Part shown: positions 21,201 to 30,160 of the stretch, in pieces
How positions within the stretch are numbered: the stretch's first letter is position 1
How the letters are laid out: each line of letters starts with the position of its first letter
DNA from: Blastobasis lacticolella
Lineage: Eukaryota; Arthropoda; Insecta; Lepidoptera; Blastobasidae
DNA length: 64,000 nucleotides
Direction of reading: 5' to 3'
Assembly: GCA_905147135.1 (NCBI GenBank)
Contig: LR990041.1
Coordinates: 18,351,907-18,415,906, forward strand
Made by a program: the position numbers and the translations under genes
Notes under the pieces: generated by a model
The model's input: only the letters and a program-made list of their open reading frames with translations
Databases searched by the model: none
Told to the model about the DNA's origin: nothing

Positions 21201-23556
21201 CCCACACAGATGAAGTGTCGTTATCAATATTTGCACTCAGACATCGAAATCAACTAACTAAGTAGTGGGGCGCGTCATTTTAGACTAGACGAGCTCTACT
21301 GCCGTTTATTACTGCCACGAATTGGTAGGTAAATTTATAAAAGGCCGCCGCGCAGGGCCTACATTCCACAATCCCTCTTCCAATATTCAATCCCGAGTAG
21401 CTCCTAAATAGTATAACTACACGGCACATAATAATTGTTCTAAAATTTAAAATACATGCATTCGTTGGTCAACTATGATTTCTTATTGCAGATCATTCGT
21501 CCACAAACAAAATGGAAAGTACTGGTGCCCGTACCCGGGACCAGACCACGACCTGGTGGAGTTCACGCAGCACTACTGGCAAGAGACAAACCAGAAGCAG
21601 CCATACCATTTCCAGATCTACGTTACAATGCCGCACCCCATACTTTTCCTCTTTTTAATTCCTTTGTTTTATATTGCATATTACCTTTGTTACTTCAATT
21701 GCTTTGCTAATCTGGTGAAAACTCATTCTAAGCTGTTTTCGCTGGGGTTGATATCGAGAAGGGGACCAACTGAAGAATATGCCAACAAAACCAAATATAA
21801 CTTCACGCTACATGGAAATGGGTGGCGCGACAGAAGAGAAATTTTTGATAAACCCAACAGAAAAGTTATTGTAAAGGTGAGCCTGATTCAATGAACATAT
21901 TATTCTGTAGATGTGTCCCACCAAAAACTGCCAACATATCCATTTGGATACGTTGGTCCTTTCTAAGGAAATTGGTTACGTACTTTTAAAGGAAAGTTCT
22001 CTCGGAAGTTTGACTTTAGAAAGTGAAATAATATACCATAATAAAAAAAAAACGTTATTACGAGTGAGTCTACAGCGTAACCTGTATTTAAGTCCACTAG
22101 CGCTCCATGCGCACTCAAGACCCTTGGAGATGTTTGGTCACGTGTGGTCTAACATCGTTGCCGATGTACCCCAAATTTTAATGTTGTCTGAACTGGGGTT
22201 GTATACAAAACGAAGCGTTTTGTCAGACCATCTGTGTAGCTGCGTATCTGTAACTGTGTATACGAGGACTGTACATGTCTGTCAATCTACTAAAAGTTCT
22301 ATCGGCCCTGGGTTCTGTGTTCTGACTTCCGTGTGTCATACAATGCAATGTAAGCTTTCTATGTGAGAGTAATAAAACAACAGCTACGGTCCCCTACGGT
22401 TTACTTATTTCAAATAAAATTGCAGAACCCCCGACTGGTGCGAATGTCCACGGGCGGTGGTGATCACTTACAATCATGAAAAGTTTAATATATTTTTAAT
22501 AAAATTAGCAACACAGATAGCGAACAGTTTAACAATAGGGAAAATCAGCGCTGTGTATCAAAATATGGAATATATGATGCCGAAAATAAAAATTTAAAAC
22601 CGTTCGACTCGAGGCGAGAGGTTCAAAAAAAGAGTGACATACTTACTTGCTCGTTTGCTACCTTCTATTAAAAAAATAAATCAGTTCCTACTTACTTATA
22701 GAGTAGAAGAGCATTTCAAATATATAATTTTTCTTAGGTATCGGGTAGTGATCCAGGCTACAGAAGTACAGCTGCAGCTTTCGTTCTGTGTGCCATTACA
22801 GTTCTAAAAGAAATGGACAAGATGCCTAAGTAAGTGCAAAATTTAAAGTTTCATTATTTATTTATGGTAGGTATCATGTAAAATATTTTTTGTAACAAGT
22901 TTTTATCAAAATCACTCCAAAGAGCTCAAACACGATGGAGTTATCTTGTTGCGTTCAGTAGTTCCTAAGGCCACCTTTCGTCATCATCAGACCTTGAAAA
23001 ACCTGTGAGTATAGTACTCATTAAGACCATTCCAAAGAGCCCAAACACGATGGTGTTATCTTATTACGTTTATTAGTTCCTACGACCACCGTCCGACTCT
23101 ATCGTCAGACCAGCTCCATGGTACCATATTACTGTATTGTCATCAAAAGTTATATAGGTATATCAAATTACAGCTCAATTGAACACTGGGAAGTGGGTCA
23201 AGGCTTTCAAGATTTTTCCCGAGCGTAGGTACATAGTTAGAAAACATTGCAAGGTAAAGAAAAGTGTAAAAATAAAACAAGATGCTTTTACATCATTATC
23301 ATCATCCTGGCATCGAACCTGGTTGTGCACATCTACGTCTATCTGTTCCTCGTCCTCCGTTCGTCTTCCACCCTCAGTCCTCTTCGGCTTGGGCCCCTGA
23401 GATGGTGGTGGAGCCCCATACCCACTGTTCCTGGTATTTTAAGTAAACATGCTTAATTTCAGAGGCGGTGTGTTGACGCCTGGTGCAGCATTCAACAACA
23501 CTTCGATTGTACAAAAACTAGACCAACACGGCATGAGCTTTGTGGTCGAAGACTAA
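6255..23556 (+). CDS. saccharopine dehydrogenase-like oxidoreductase (5' exon(s) missing)
   Basis: Six coding exons join in phase: 6255-6436, 6908-7037, 16062-16257, 21492-21876, 22738-22829, 23463-23556 (TAA at 23554). They give about 359 residues against about 430 for the family. Order: CDITDAESL and VLLNATGP (end of the NAD(P)-binding fold), DPVVRAC, YLDISAE, CGFGSIPT, HHGTWESL, a hydrophobic membrane-type helix (PHPILFLFLIPLFYIAYYLC) in exon 4, GPTEEY, SGSDPGYRSTA, and the C-terminal GGVLTPGAAF motif. SCCPDH-type proteins are membrane/lipid-droplet-associated members of the saccharopine dehydrogenase family without proven lysine-catabolic activity. The N-terminal GASG[FY]TG exon is not found in 1-6254 and probably lies left of the window. 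Introns of 9.0 and 5.2 kb are filled with transposons. Splice sites are canonical and no stop interrupts an exon, so the gene looks intact. Confidence 0.88.
6632..6828 (-). repeat. dispersed LINE-tail-like repeat (CCACGCTTGGCAGGCGGG family)
   Basis: It reads CACAGCCCATAACAGTCC, CAGGACTTAGG, CCACGCTTGACAGGCGGG, then ACGACACCCACGAGTGTAAG. Other copies are at 4785, 23690, 31783 and 44468 (the last in opposite orientation). The better copies keep a minus-strand reading containing FSRQKIKSLRSLENG and an ATG-repeat end, so it is probably the 3' part of a LINE. It sits in intron 1 of the SCCPDH-like gene. Confidence 0.55.
7405..7680 (-). mobile_element. 3' end of a Jockey-like LINE ORF, minus strand
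   Basis: On the minus strand it encodes remnants equivalent to the C-terminal ORF region seen on the plus strand at 26440-26680 (LRLWNELPGEVF, NVHRL). The motif RxWNELPxxVF is common at the end of insect Jockey/CR1-type reverse-transcriptase ORFs. It is frameshifted and 5'-truncated. Confidence 0.55.
7960..8060. repeat. (GTCC/GTCT)n tract within a dispersed lepidopteran repeat
   Basis: ACGGAACCCTTATAGGATC and then repeated CGTCTGTC units precede CACAGCC. This combination is a frequent dispersed sequence in moth genomes and marks a transposon tail rather than a gene. Confidence 0.45.
8848..9300. repeat. direct repeat, ~380 bp period
   Basis: The segment beginning TAATAACCTCGTGC and ending CTACTACCAGG at 8848-8915 recurs, diverged, at 9228-9300. 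The open frames on both strands across this stretch (122-124 codons) have no family motifs and look accidental. Confidence 0.45.
9389..9698 (+). mobile_element. tRNA-derived SINE, near full length
   Basis: The tRNA-like head carries the B box GGTTCGAATCC near 9440. The head is altered (GGCCTAAGGTTGCGG instead of GGCCGAGCGGTTAG). The body matches the family through the CCAAATCCTAGATCATGG motif, and the CCGGGACATTAACG end is missing. Confidence 0.7.
9737..9902 (-). mobile_element. partial SINE in inverse orientation
   Basis: This is the reverse complement of the SINE body (TTACAGTGGAGCGACT, CTGCTACCAGGGG, CATGATGTTTCCCTCACC). It lies 38 bases from the preceding SINE and forms an inverted pair with it that could fold into a hairpin of more than 150 bases. 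Confidence 0.7.
10668..10765 (-). mobile_element. SINE tRNA-like head, minus strand
   Basis: GGATTCGAACCC (reverse of the B box) and CCGCCCAGCCACCAACG (reverse of the A-box head) are both present. The SINE body is absent beyond about 10668. It is not a functional tRNA gene because the acceptor stem does not close. Confidence 0.6.
10766..13428. other. unrecognised interior DNA of the 4.8-kb element / SCCPDH intron
   Basis: AT-rich, with many TAGGTAGGTAC-type short repeats typical of moth introns. Only short open frames occur, for example 12327-12530, whose lead ACAGAACCCTCGAAAC resembles a LINE 3' region. No gene is supported. Confidence 0.4.
13827..14770. mobile_element. hAT-type non-autonomous transposon (944 bp) with 8-bp target duplication
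   Basis: The ends TAGGGCTTGCAA and its inverse TTGCAAGCCCTA lie directly inside the duplication ACCGCCAC (13819-13826 and 14771-14778). An 8-bp duplication with TAGGG-type ends is the hAT signature. Sub-terminal DNA is packed with ATTCGAATATTCG units in both orientations. The core (14217-14396) is sharply GC-rich with CTCGCGAG-type repeats. No transposase is encoded. Confidence 0.85.
15181..15444. mobile_element. foldback MITE, copy 1
   Basis: The left arm (CACTTGACTAAATTGAG and on) is inverted at the right (CTGAATTTAGTCAAATG). The family is defined by the better copy at 15507. Arms here are diverged; the centre carries a further inverted stretch. Confidence 0.65.
15507..15731. mobile_element. 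foldback MITE, copy 2
   Basis: TTACACTTGGCTAAATTCAG at the left pairs with CTGAATTTAGCCAAATGTAA at the right. The pairing continues for about 70 bases through AGTGGAATGTA. It lies only about 60 bases from copy 1, and a third copy is at 28163. Confidence 0.75.
15740..15960 (+). repeat. dispersed repeat (CGTAGCTCCCAAACGG family) ending in a 19-bp palindrome
   Basis: GTCGTAGCTCCCAAACGGATG and TTTAGCTTTGTTTCATTAAA recur at 39895-40010 and partly at 34670-34740. It ends at 15907-15954 in a hairpin with 19-bp perfect arms (ATATATTTGAGTATAGGTA) and a 10-base loop. It is probably a LINE or SINE 3' region. Confidence 0.5.
16762..20210 (+). mobile_element. CR1/L2-group-like LINE with inverted 5' portion (level 2 of nest)
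   Basis: It is flanked by GCAGGGT at 16755-16761 and 20211-20217. On the plus strand, 18042-18743 carries RT motifs: LSKSFDCV (for DLSKAFDCV), IGVPQGSILG, ILFADDTSL and WFTVNNLLLNASKTKC. The C-terminal region continues to about 18953 (IYAIRKIRNLTD, GILLWGRAADI). On the minus strand, 17824-17504 and then 17205-16987 read as the upstream region and endonuclease (KIAHQNIQ, ILCISEHWL). The 5' part is thus inverted relative to the RT. The 3' end is (TTGAA)n-like. Stops and frameshifts show it is not active. Confidence 0.8.
19507..19856 (+). mobile_element. full-length tRNA-derived SINE (level 3 of nest)
   Basis: A complete copy: tRNA-like head with GGTTCGAATCC, body, and the CCGGGACATTAACGCCAAGATG end. 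It lies in the 3' untranslated part of the LINE. It is flanked by ACATTTATTGTATTTTGA at 19491-19508 and 19857-19874; the last two bases may belong to the SINE start. The duplication is perfect, so the insertion is relatively young. This copy is the best reference for the family in the window. Confidence 0.85.
20940..21042. other. intron DNA, nothing recognised
   Basis: AT-rich sequence with no repeat or exon signal that I can support. Confidence 0.3.
21043..21299. mobile_element. 257-bp MITE with ~37-bp inverted termini
   Basis: GTAGAGCTCGTCTAATCTAA and on to GCGCCCCACTA at the left is matched at the right by its inverse with a single visible mismatch. No coding sequence. It lies 190 bases upstream of exon 4 of the SCCPDH-like gene. 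Confidence 0.8.
22915..23120 (+). repeat. two-unit tandem repeat, ~116 bp period
   Basis: TCCAAAGAGCTCAAACACGA starts unit 1 near 22917 and TCCAAAGAGCCCAAACACGA starts unit 2 near 23033. Both continue with ATGG.GTTATCTT and end GTCAGACC. It lies in the last intron of the SCCPDH-like gene. Confidence 0.65.
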
Positions 23557-23689
23557 GAGTGACCAGATGAGCACAAAAACGAGTTAACATTTACTCGCAA
23601 CGCATTCCTGGCCAAGAGCCTGGAGATAGCAGATTCAGACGAAGATAGACCGCAAACGGCAGCGACAATTCCGCCGCGGTCTCCGACCC

Positions 23690-23950
23690 ACCATCACAGC
23701 CCGTAACAGTCTACTGCAGGATTTAGGGCCTCTCCCACGAAAGGGGAGGTTATTGCCATATTCTCCACGCTTGGCAGTTGGCGGGTTGGAGATCGCAATG
23801 TTGAAATATAAGAATGGAAAATGCTGTTGCCCATTTTCCAGACTACGGAGACTCTTAATCTTTTGCCTCGAAAACATTAGTCGCCTTGTACGACACCCAT
23901 GAGTTTAAGGGGTTGGTGCTATTCTACTCTGCCGGACACCACACGGCCGC
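23690..23950 (-). repeat. dispersed LINE-tail-like repeat
   Basis: The same family as 6632, better preserved. The minus-strand reading holds FSRQKIKSLRSLENGQQH and NLPFRGRGPKSC. It begins 134 bases after the SCCPDH-like stop codon, so it may contribute to the 3' UTR or lie just beyond it. Confidence 0.55.
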
Positions 23951-23993
23951 ACGGTCTTCGACCGCAACGACATTATTTCAACGTACCATGATA

Positions 23994-24290
23994 ATCATCT
24001 TGGCGTTGAGCTCTCGCGCACCAGAGCCGGGATCCGCCCAGACCATTAGGCAAACCAGGTAATTACAGTGGAGAGACTGCCACCTAAGGGCCTAGTGTGA
24101 GTTCCGCTTCGATTTTACTTTACTATCGCGTTTGCGTTTACGTGGAAATTTGTATGAAAACATATATAGCGCTGCCTAGTGGTACGTAAATGAAGTTTTT
24201 TTCTTCATACTAATTTCGACGTAAACGCAAACGCGATAGTTAAGTAAAATCGAAGCGGAACTCACACTAGGCCCTCTGACCTCCGTTATA
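23994..24290 (-). mobile_element. SINE 3' half, minus strand, split by a MITE
   Basis: ATCTTGGCGTTGAGCTCTCG and AATTACAGTGGAGAGACTGC are the reverse of the SINE tail. The sequence breaks at CCACCT (24085) and resumes at TCTGACCTCC (24275) after a 187-bp insert. Confidence 0.7.
24088..24274. mobile_element. 187-bp foldback MITE inside a SINE
   Basis: GGGCCTAGTGTGAGTTCCGC at the left is the inverse of GCGGAACTCACACTAGGCCC at the right. The pairing runs about 55 bases per arm through CGCGTTTGCGTTTACGT. The loop is short, so a single strand would fold into one long hairpin. Confidence 0.8.
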
Positions 24291-25367
24291 GAATTTCTGC
24301 GTACCTATTTATTCAATCCAATTTTATGTTTTTTTTTCTATAAACGCGACACTGTTTTTCCGCTAGCTGCGGTCATTAGTGCGTAGTTCTAGTGGGATAG
24401 AATTTGCATAGGATTGTTTTTTTTTTCACGATGGTTATTAACAAAAACTTTGTCTTTTGAAAAGTTAGTTCATGGTTAGCATAGGGTATGGTTTATAAAA
24501 TAAATTATCATCACTAACTGAAACATCTATTTTTTTATTTTAAAGTGTGACCAATTTACTTAGTAGCGAATTTACAATCATCCTTCCGAAATACGATGAC
24601 TATGTATGTTAGTCCGTACTATTGTTATTTTTCATACTATAGGTATGAGTCTGACTAAAAGTGACGACGGAACGAAAACCTGAGATCATCGTTCGATCCG
24701 AGTCCCTTCCTTCGCGAACCGATCTCGCTTCATTGACGAACAGGTTTAGCCGTAGGTATCTTGTGAGAATTTTGTTGAACAAAATTAATTTTGGAATGAG
24801 AAAATGCGTCTATATACTTACAAAACATTACCCACGCCACGTATGTTTTTGAGGTCGCGTCGCACAATCTTTATCTTTGGACTGATGAATATTAATACCT
24901 ACCCACTCACCTTGTACTATAAGGTACGCATTTAATATTTTTTCCTCATAACTGTGTTGAAAAACTTAGCAAGAAACTGGTGAGAATGAACATTGGCCTT
25001 CGTAATTAATGAGCAACGTATGTAGAAAACCACTTTACTAGTTTAATTTGCATCATAAGACCAAACTCGGAAATTAAATTTATTTAGGTACTGCTTATAA
25101 GCTATTACACTTATTACAATCACCCAGCTTCTTCCATAGCCGAACAAAACATGTGGTAACAAGCCACGTTTTAGCGCCATTTCTTTGAAAACTGGCGGGA
25201 AAATGGAGGCTCCTGACAATTAAAAAGGAAAATATTGTTACAAATAAATTATGTTTGTAACAATATTTACGTAAACGACTTAATATGCCTTGATTAAATG
25301 AATTGAATGCGAAGTAGTAACGACTGAATTTAACGAACTCTAACACGTGTCATAACCTACCTACATT
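24291..25367. other. intergenic, nothing recognised
   Basis: AT-rich DNA without coding motifs; open frames are short and unsupported. Confidence 0.35.
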
Positions 25368-25381
25368 TAACGTGTTATGCC

Positions 25382-25780
25382 TTTTTTTTGTTATCGTGGA
25401 GAAAACCTGCGATCCAGGTACCCAAGCCACTGGGGGAAGAGTTGGGTTATGTGGGACTTCTACCCGCTAAAAACTCCACGGTGGTCCACCTCGGTGCAGT
25501 TCGATGGGCTCCGGGATCTCAATAGAACGCAACCGGAACCCTTCTAACACCGCGCCCGAAGGCCCATCACGTGGCAAGGTTATGTATTCTCCAACCCTGC
25601 CCCGTTCCGGTGTGTATCGGCTTGATGACCACCCCAAGCCGACACCGTCCCCGGAGTCGTTTGGTCGGACATTGTAGCCCCCCCACAAGTGTCCGCAACT
25701 CCGATGACCCCCTATAGTCGCCTCTTACGACAGGCGGGGAAGACCGTAGCTCTATTCTTAGCCGGAGCTACACACGGCTC
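25382..25780 (-). mobile_element. 5'-truncated retroposon with 13-bp target duplication
   Basis: A T-run begins at 25382, meaning a poly(A) tail on the minus strand. The insert is flanked by AACGTGTTATGCC (25369-25381) and AACATGTTATGCC (25781-25793), one mismatch. The GC-rich body (GTCGCCTCTTACGACAGGCG) resembles the 3' end of a LINE. A 73-codon minus-strand frame crosses it but has no recognised motif. Confidence 0.65.
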
Positions 25781-26226
25781 AACATGTTATGCCTAGACAC
25801 GTGTCAAGATGTCTAAAGATTCGCAAAAATGATGTGTGCGAGCCTATTTGTAAATATGTGTACCTACTTAAGTATAAATATTTCATATTTTGTGCAAATA
25901 TTTCGTATTTGCCATTGTCATTCATATGTCGGTTTTTTGGCGTACATCAAAGGGCGCAACCCATAAATAATATTTGCAAAACGTGTATGGGAAGTCGCTT
26001 ATGCGAAAGAGTAAAACTTTCTTAAAAGATTAGTAGAAACATGTGTACAATGCAGAAGCATAAGTGCATGACCACCTTAAGAATCATATTCCATTGCACT
26101 ACTGTGCAGTTGTTAAACTTTTTAATTACATTTTTATTTTTTTATAGAAAAATATCCCCTGAGGGTAAAGGACGAGTCCTTTGGGCATAAGGGACAGCTA
26201 ATGCCCCTTCTTTTAGCAAACTGATT

Positions 26227-26740
26227 TTGGCTAAAGATGCACCAAATGCCGTGAACGTTGCTGTAGCAGCAAAGAAAATTTTTCTTGAAGTAGTAATGCA
26301 CTTACGCTCCTCTACTGTACATGTCTACGCAAATGTCTGGATTCATAATGCACTTAATTACACGGCATGCGGCATGACAAACATAATTATAACTGCCAAC
26401 CGCCTATTTTTACTATCTACAGCTACATTCTATCATCGCACCGCTCGCCATCGACAGGGAGTTCATCCTCACACCTTGGAGCCAAATTGGTCGCGAACTG
26501 TGCGGTTCCAAAGGAACTTTCTCCCACGCACACTAAGGTTGTGGAATGAACTACCTGGAGAGGTTTTCCCTGGAGAGTACAACATGGAGTTCTTCAAGAA
26601 AGGGGTTAAAAGGTTTTTACGGGGTCGGCAACGCGTGGGTGATGCCCCTGGTATTGCAAACGTGCATAGGCTGCGGTGACTGCTTACCATCAGGCATACC
26701 GCAAGCCTGTTTTGGCCTCCGTGGTATAAAAAAAAACTAT
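26227..26740 (+). pseudogene. C-terminal end of a Jockey-like LINE ORF
   Basis: The frame ending at 26679 holds RFQRNFLPRTLRLWNELPGE, FFKKGVKRFL and the terminal NVHRLR. It is followed by the short 3' end GACTGCTTACCATCAGGC and an A-run. The same 3' end occurs at 7405 (inverse) and 39695. The upstream RT is missing. Confidence 0.6.
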
Positions 26741-26799
26741 CACTCCATAGTGGAGCGCATAACAGAATCGGTTACCTACAATTACTTAATAGTAGTTTA

Positions 26800-27400
26800 T
26801 GCAACTGTCATATAAAAGGGGGTATTAATACATGAGTGTCTGTTTATCATACGAGGCGTACCTACCCTTAAACGACTGTTTTCGAATATGTAATTGGAAC
26901 ATTACGCTATGAGTGTAGATAAAATTACTTTAAAAATACCTACTACTTGTTTTCACCCGTGCGCAGTTCGGATCTCTGTAAACATTCAACTTTCCCGCGG
27001 GACTCTATTATTTTCCCGGAATAAATAGTAGCCTACTCGTATGTCGCTTGGGAATACGGAACTTCCTATTAGTAAAATAATTTTTAAAATTGGTCCAGTG
27101 CTTTTAAGTTTATTCATTACAAACGAAAATACAAACATTTTCTCGTTTTAAAATCTACTAGTGGACCCGGCGCGACTTCGTTCGCGTACACGTACTTTAT
27201 GCGTATCCTTTTTTCTTGCAAACCTGCCTCTTGAATCAGTCTATCTATTTTTGAAAACCGCATCGCAATTCGTTGCGTAAAAGATCTAAGCGTACACAGA
27301 TCCATACGTAGGTACGTACGGCGTGCGGCGAGAAGCGACTTTGTTTTGCACTATGTATTAGAAACTAATATCATAAAGAGGAAATATTTTATTGTTTCTT
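26800..27400. other. intergenic repeat-derived DNA
   Basis: 27150-27200 contains CCCGGCGCGACTTCGTTCGCG, the inverse of a frequent moth repeat tail. No gene is supported. Confidence 0.35.
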
Positions 27401-27416
27401 TGTATGTAAGTATGCT

Positions 27417-27535
27417 TTTTTTTATGACATCCGATAGACAAACAGGCAAGCGGGCCACCTGATGGAAAGTGGTCACCACTGTCTATAGACATTAGCAACA
27501 CAGAGAGTATCGCGAATGCGTTGCCCACTGCTATG
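27417..27535 (-). mobile_element. LINE 3'-end fragment
   Basis: Poly-T followed by GCAAGCGGGCCACCTGATGG and AAGTGGTCACCACTG, as at 2788, 47450 and 58322. It is truncated after about 115 bases. Confidence 0.6.
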
Positions 27536-28162
27536 TTTGTTTGTAATAGATAAACTTGAGAACTACTGAACCGATTAAAAAAATTCTTTCACCACATATT
27601 TTATCTTTAAAAAATTAGAGATCCCAAGGAAACTTTATATAATAATTAACCCTAGGTATCAAAATGTTGCATGTTCGCGCAACGCGCAACTGTATACGCC
27701 TATGATCAGGACAGGATCCGACGAAATCTCAGGAAAATAGAGGGAAATCTTCATAGATTCACGAACATTAAGTACATTGTAGTACATGTCTAAACTGATG
27801 AAGTTACCATAATTTCCTACTAAAAAAAATTGAAATAAAAAGTTTTTATAGAAAAAATAAAACCGACTTTATAAATATACCTACAAAACACATTATTAGC
27901 AAACATATACGTTTCAACGTTAAAAAGTCAGCATATCGCCCTTACAACAAAATAAAATGAGGTGGAGATATGTTTGATTGAACGTCGGGGCCACACACAA
28001 ACCACAAAGTAGGTAGTTGGGGGGCTGGGGGGGAGTTCTTTTTATATTGTGCATATACGAACCCTCCCTCTTAACTTGATCGATTTGTAGACATCCATAT
28101 TATAAAATGTACCTGCGGGTTTCTGGCCGTTTCATTCTCCCACAGATTGTCCCTTTCCTAAT

Positions 28163-28373
28163 GCGCTTTACATTTGAATAAATTCAGTCGTCTAAATTCA
28201 GAAGCTAAAAGCGTGACACCAAATCAAAGTGGAATGTTTTGCGTATGGAATAAGGTTCATTTTTGTATCACTTCAATTGTCACGCGTCGTACTATTTTTC
28301 AAAAGACGTGACATAAACATGGACCTTATTTTATGAGCAATACATTCCACTTTGATTTGCTCTCACGCTTAAC
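28163..28373. mobile_element. foldback MITE, copy 3 (right end lost)
   Basis: It matches the family at 15181 and 15507 (AATTCAGTCGTCTAAATTCAG, AGTGGAATGT, TTATGAGCAATACATTCCAC) but stops at CTCACGCTT, without the outer right arm. Confidence 0.65.
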
Positions 28374-28521
28374 TTCCCGATTCCATTCATGCGCACCGCG
28401 CGCGAGCTGCGCACGTACAGTTGCTGCAACAGCGCGCGAATGACAGGTTGCATTTAATCATAGAAGCCGTTGCTGCAACTGCGCATTCGCGGCGCGTTCG
28501 AGTGATTTGGACGCACCCTAA

Positions 28522-28817
28522 GTTCTAGTTGGCAACGGTCGTACGACGGACGTCGCCCGACCAACAGGAGTGTTTAACCCTTTCCCCGCCAAGAGTTTTC
28601 GTCAAAAACATTCACCACACGCCACGACAATAAACGTGTCGACATAAATGTGTCGTCAGGTAATATAACGATAAGAAAAAATAGAGTTAAATTGGTAAGA
28701 TTTATTTGTCTGATAATATCGACATTGGCGGCGAGGGCACGAAACTTAAACGTCTGATATATCAGACTTTGGCGCTGAAAAGGTTAAAACTGTCGCTGGA
28801 CTAATGCCAATTAGAAC
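28522..28817. mobile_element. MITE (GTTCTARTTGGCA ends) carrying an internal insertion
   Basis: GTTCTAGTTGGCAACGG at the left faces GCCAATTAGAAC at the right. The GTCGTACGACGG motif and TCGCCCGACCAACAGGAG recur at 30435-30495 in a second, partial copy. A smaller element sits within it at 28578. Confidence 0.55.
28578..28783. mobile_element. piggyBac-type MITE at TTAA
   Basis: It is bounded by TTAA at 28574-28577 and 28784-28787. The termini CCCTTTCCCCGCCAA and TTGGCGCTGAAAAGG are imperfect inverts. TTAA plus CC[CY]TT ends is the piggyBac hallmark. At 206 bp it has no coding capacity. Confidence 0.65.
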
Positions 28818-29228
28818 AGCGCCTTAGCGCCCAGCGCAGTCTCTCCACTCGGCTAGGGCCTACGAATTTGTCAGTAGATCATATGCATTTAGACCCGGAA
28901 CGGGAACATTTGCGTTATTTAGCGGAGCCGCGCCAGCCGATTGCCGCACCATCAGTGTAATATCCGGAACAGAAACGAAACTCATTTTTCCCCGACGACC
29001 GTCAAGAGTTGAGAAATGATTCCCTAGCTGTTCGCCGCTTGCCGGATATCTTAGCATTTACAGAGCGTTTCTTCCAAATGGAAAGTATAAAAGGGTATTC
29101 ATTTTTTGTGAGGATAACGAGGAACGAAATAGGTATTTATCTGTCTACCTGATGTAGCTAGCAGGTATTTATTCCTACTAATGTCCTCTGCTACTATCCC
29201 ACTTAAATAATAAACTACTAATAATAAT

Positions 29229-29343
29229 AATCTTGGCGTTAATATCCCGGCTGTGCTCTCGCGCACGAGGGCCCGTGGTCCGCCTTGACCATGATCCAGG
29301 ATTTGGCAGATCAGGTAATTACAATGGAGCGACAGCCATCTGT
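29229..29343 (-). mobile_element. SINE 3' fragment, minus strand
   Basis: ATCTTGGCGTTAATATCCCGG through GCGACAGCCATCTG is the reverse of the SINE tail. It is cut at about 29343, where a Lep1-like unit begins. Confidence 0.65.
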
Positions 29344-29349
29344 TAATAC

Positions 29350-29860
29350 TAATCCTACTATCCTACGCGAAAGTTGTAAGAATGGACGTATATTTAGATG
29401 TTTGACTCTTTCACGCTATAACTACCTACTGAACGGAATGTGACGAAATTTGGCAGCAATATAGCTTATAGCTCAGAATAGCGCAGCGGCTGTAATTTAT
29501 CCCGAAATTCGACGAGGTCCCCGCGGTAACGGGTCTGAGACGTTATTAACCAAATTTTACGCGGATGAAGTCGCGTCAAAATCTAGTGTAGGTATTATAT
29601 TATATATAAATGCTTAAGTTTGTAAGTACCTAAGTTTGGATTGATATTACTCCTTTACGTAAAAAGTACAGAACGGATTTTGATAAAATTCGGCAGTAAT
29701 ATAAGTTATAGCCCAGAATTGCACACAAGCTATAATTTATCCCAAAATTCAATGTGGTTCTTGCGGGAACTGGTCCGGAAATCCGAAACGTTATTTCTAA
29801 ATTTTATGCAGACGAAGTATTGGTCCTTACTGGCAAAAGCTAGTAAGGACCAATGTATTC
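29350..29860 (+). repeat. two Lep1-like dispersed units in tandem
   Basis: Unit 1 (29350-29590) and unit 2 (29606-29860) share ACGAAATTTGGCAGCAATAT or ATAAAATTCGGCAGTAATAT, AATTTATCCC and CGACGAGGT or GCAGACGAAGT. These are features of the Lep1 family, which is established knowledge in Lepidoptera and usually grouped with Helitron-like elements. Other partial copies lie at 27530, 35074, 39528 and 46366 (inverse). Confidence 0.5.
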
Positions 29861-29916
29861 GTTATTTCAGAATTTACAAAGTATGTAGTACCTAGTTTGT
29901 TTCTAGATATGTTTTT

Positions 29917-30160
29917 TTAGACTAGCCAGGCATTTGAACGCCTCTTCACCTGGTGGTAAGTGACGATACGGCCGAAGATGGAGCATGCCTGTCTAGGAAC
30001 AGCTGTTAAAAGTGTAAAGATTATATTGATCAAGGAACACACTCGCAGGCAATGAGACAACATGTTCCAGTACCACATGTACCGGTTTAGAGCCGGTTTC
30101 CGGCTCATCCGGCACTTTTTCAAGGAACCAGCTGGTCGTACTCGATCTTAAGTTACTATA
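29917..30160 (-). mobile_element. 3' end of CR1/Jockey-like LINE, minus strand
   Basis: AGACTAGCCAGGCATTTGAA and CACCTGGTGGTAAGTGACG are the inverse of the 3' end at 38205-38260. Residual ORF sequence is not readable. Confidence 0.5.
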
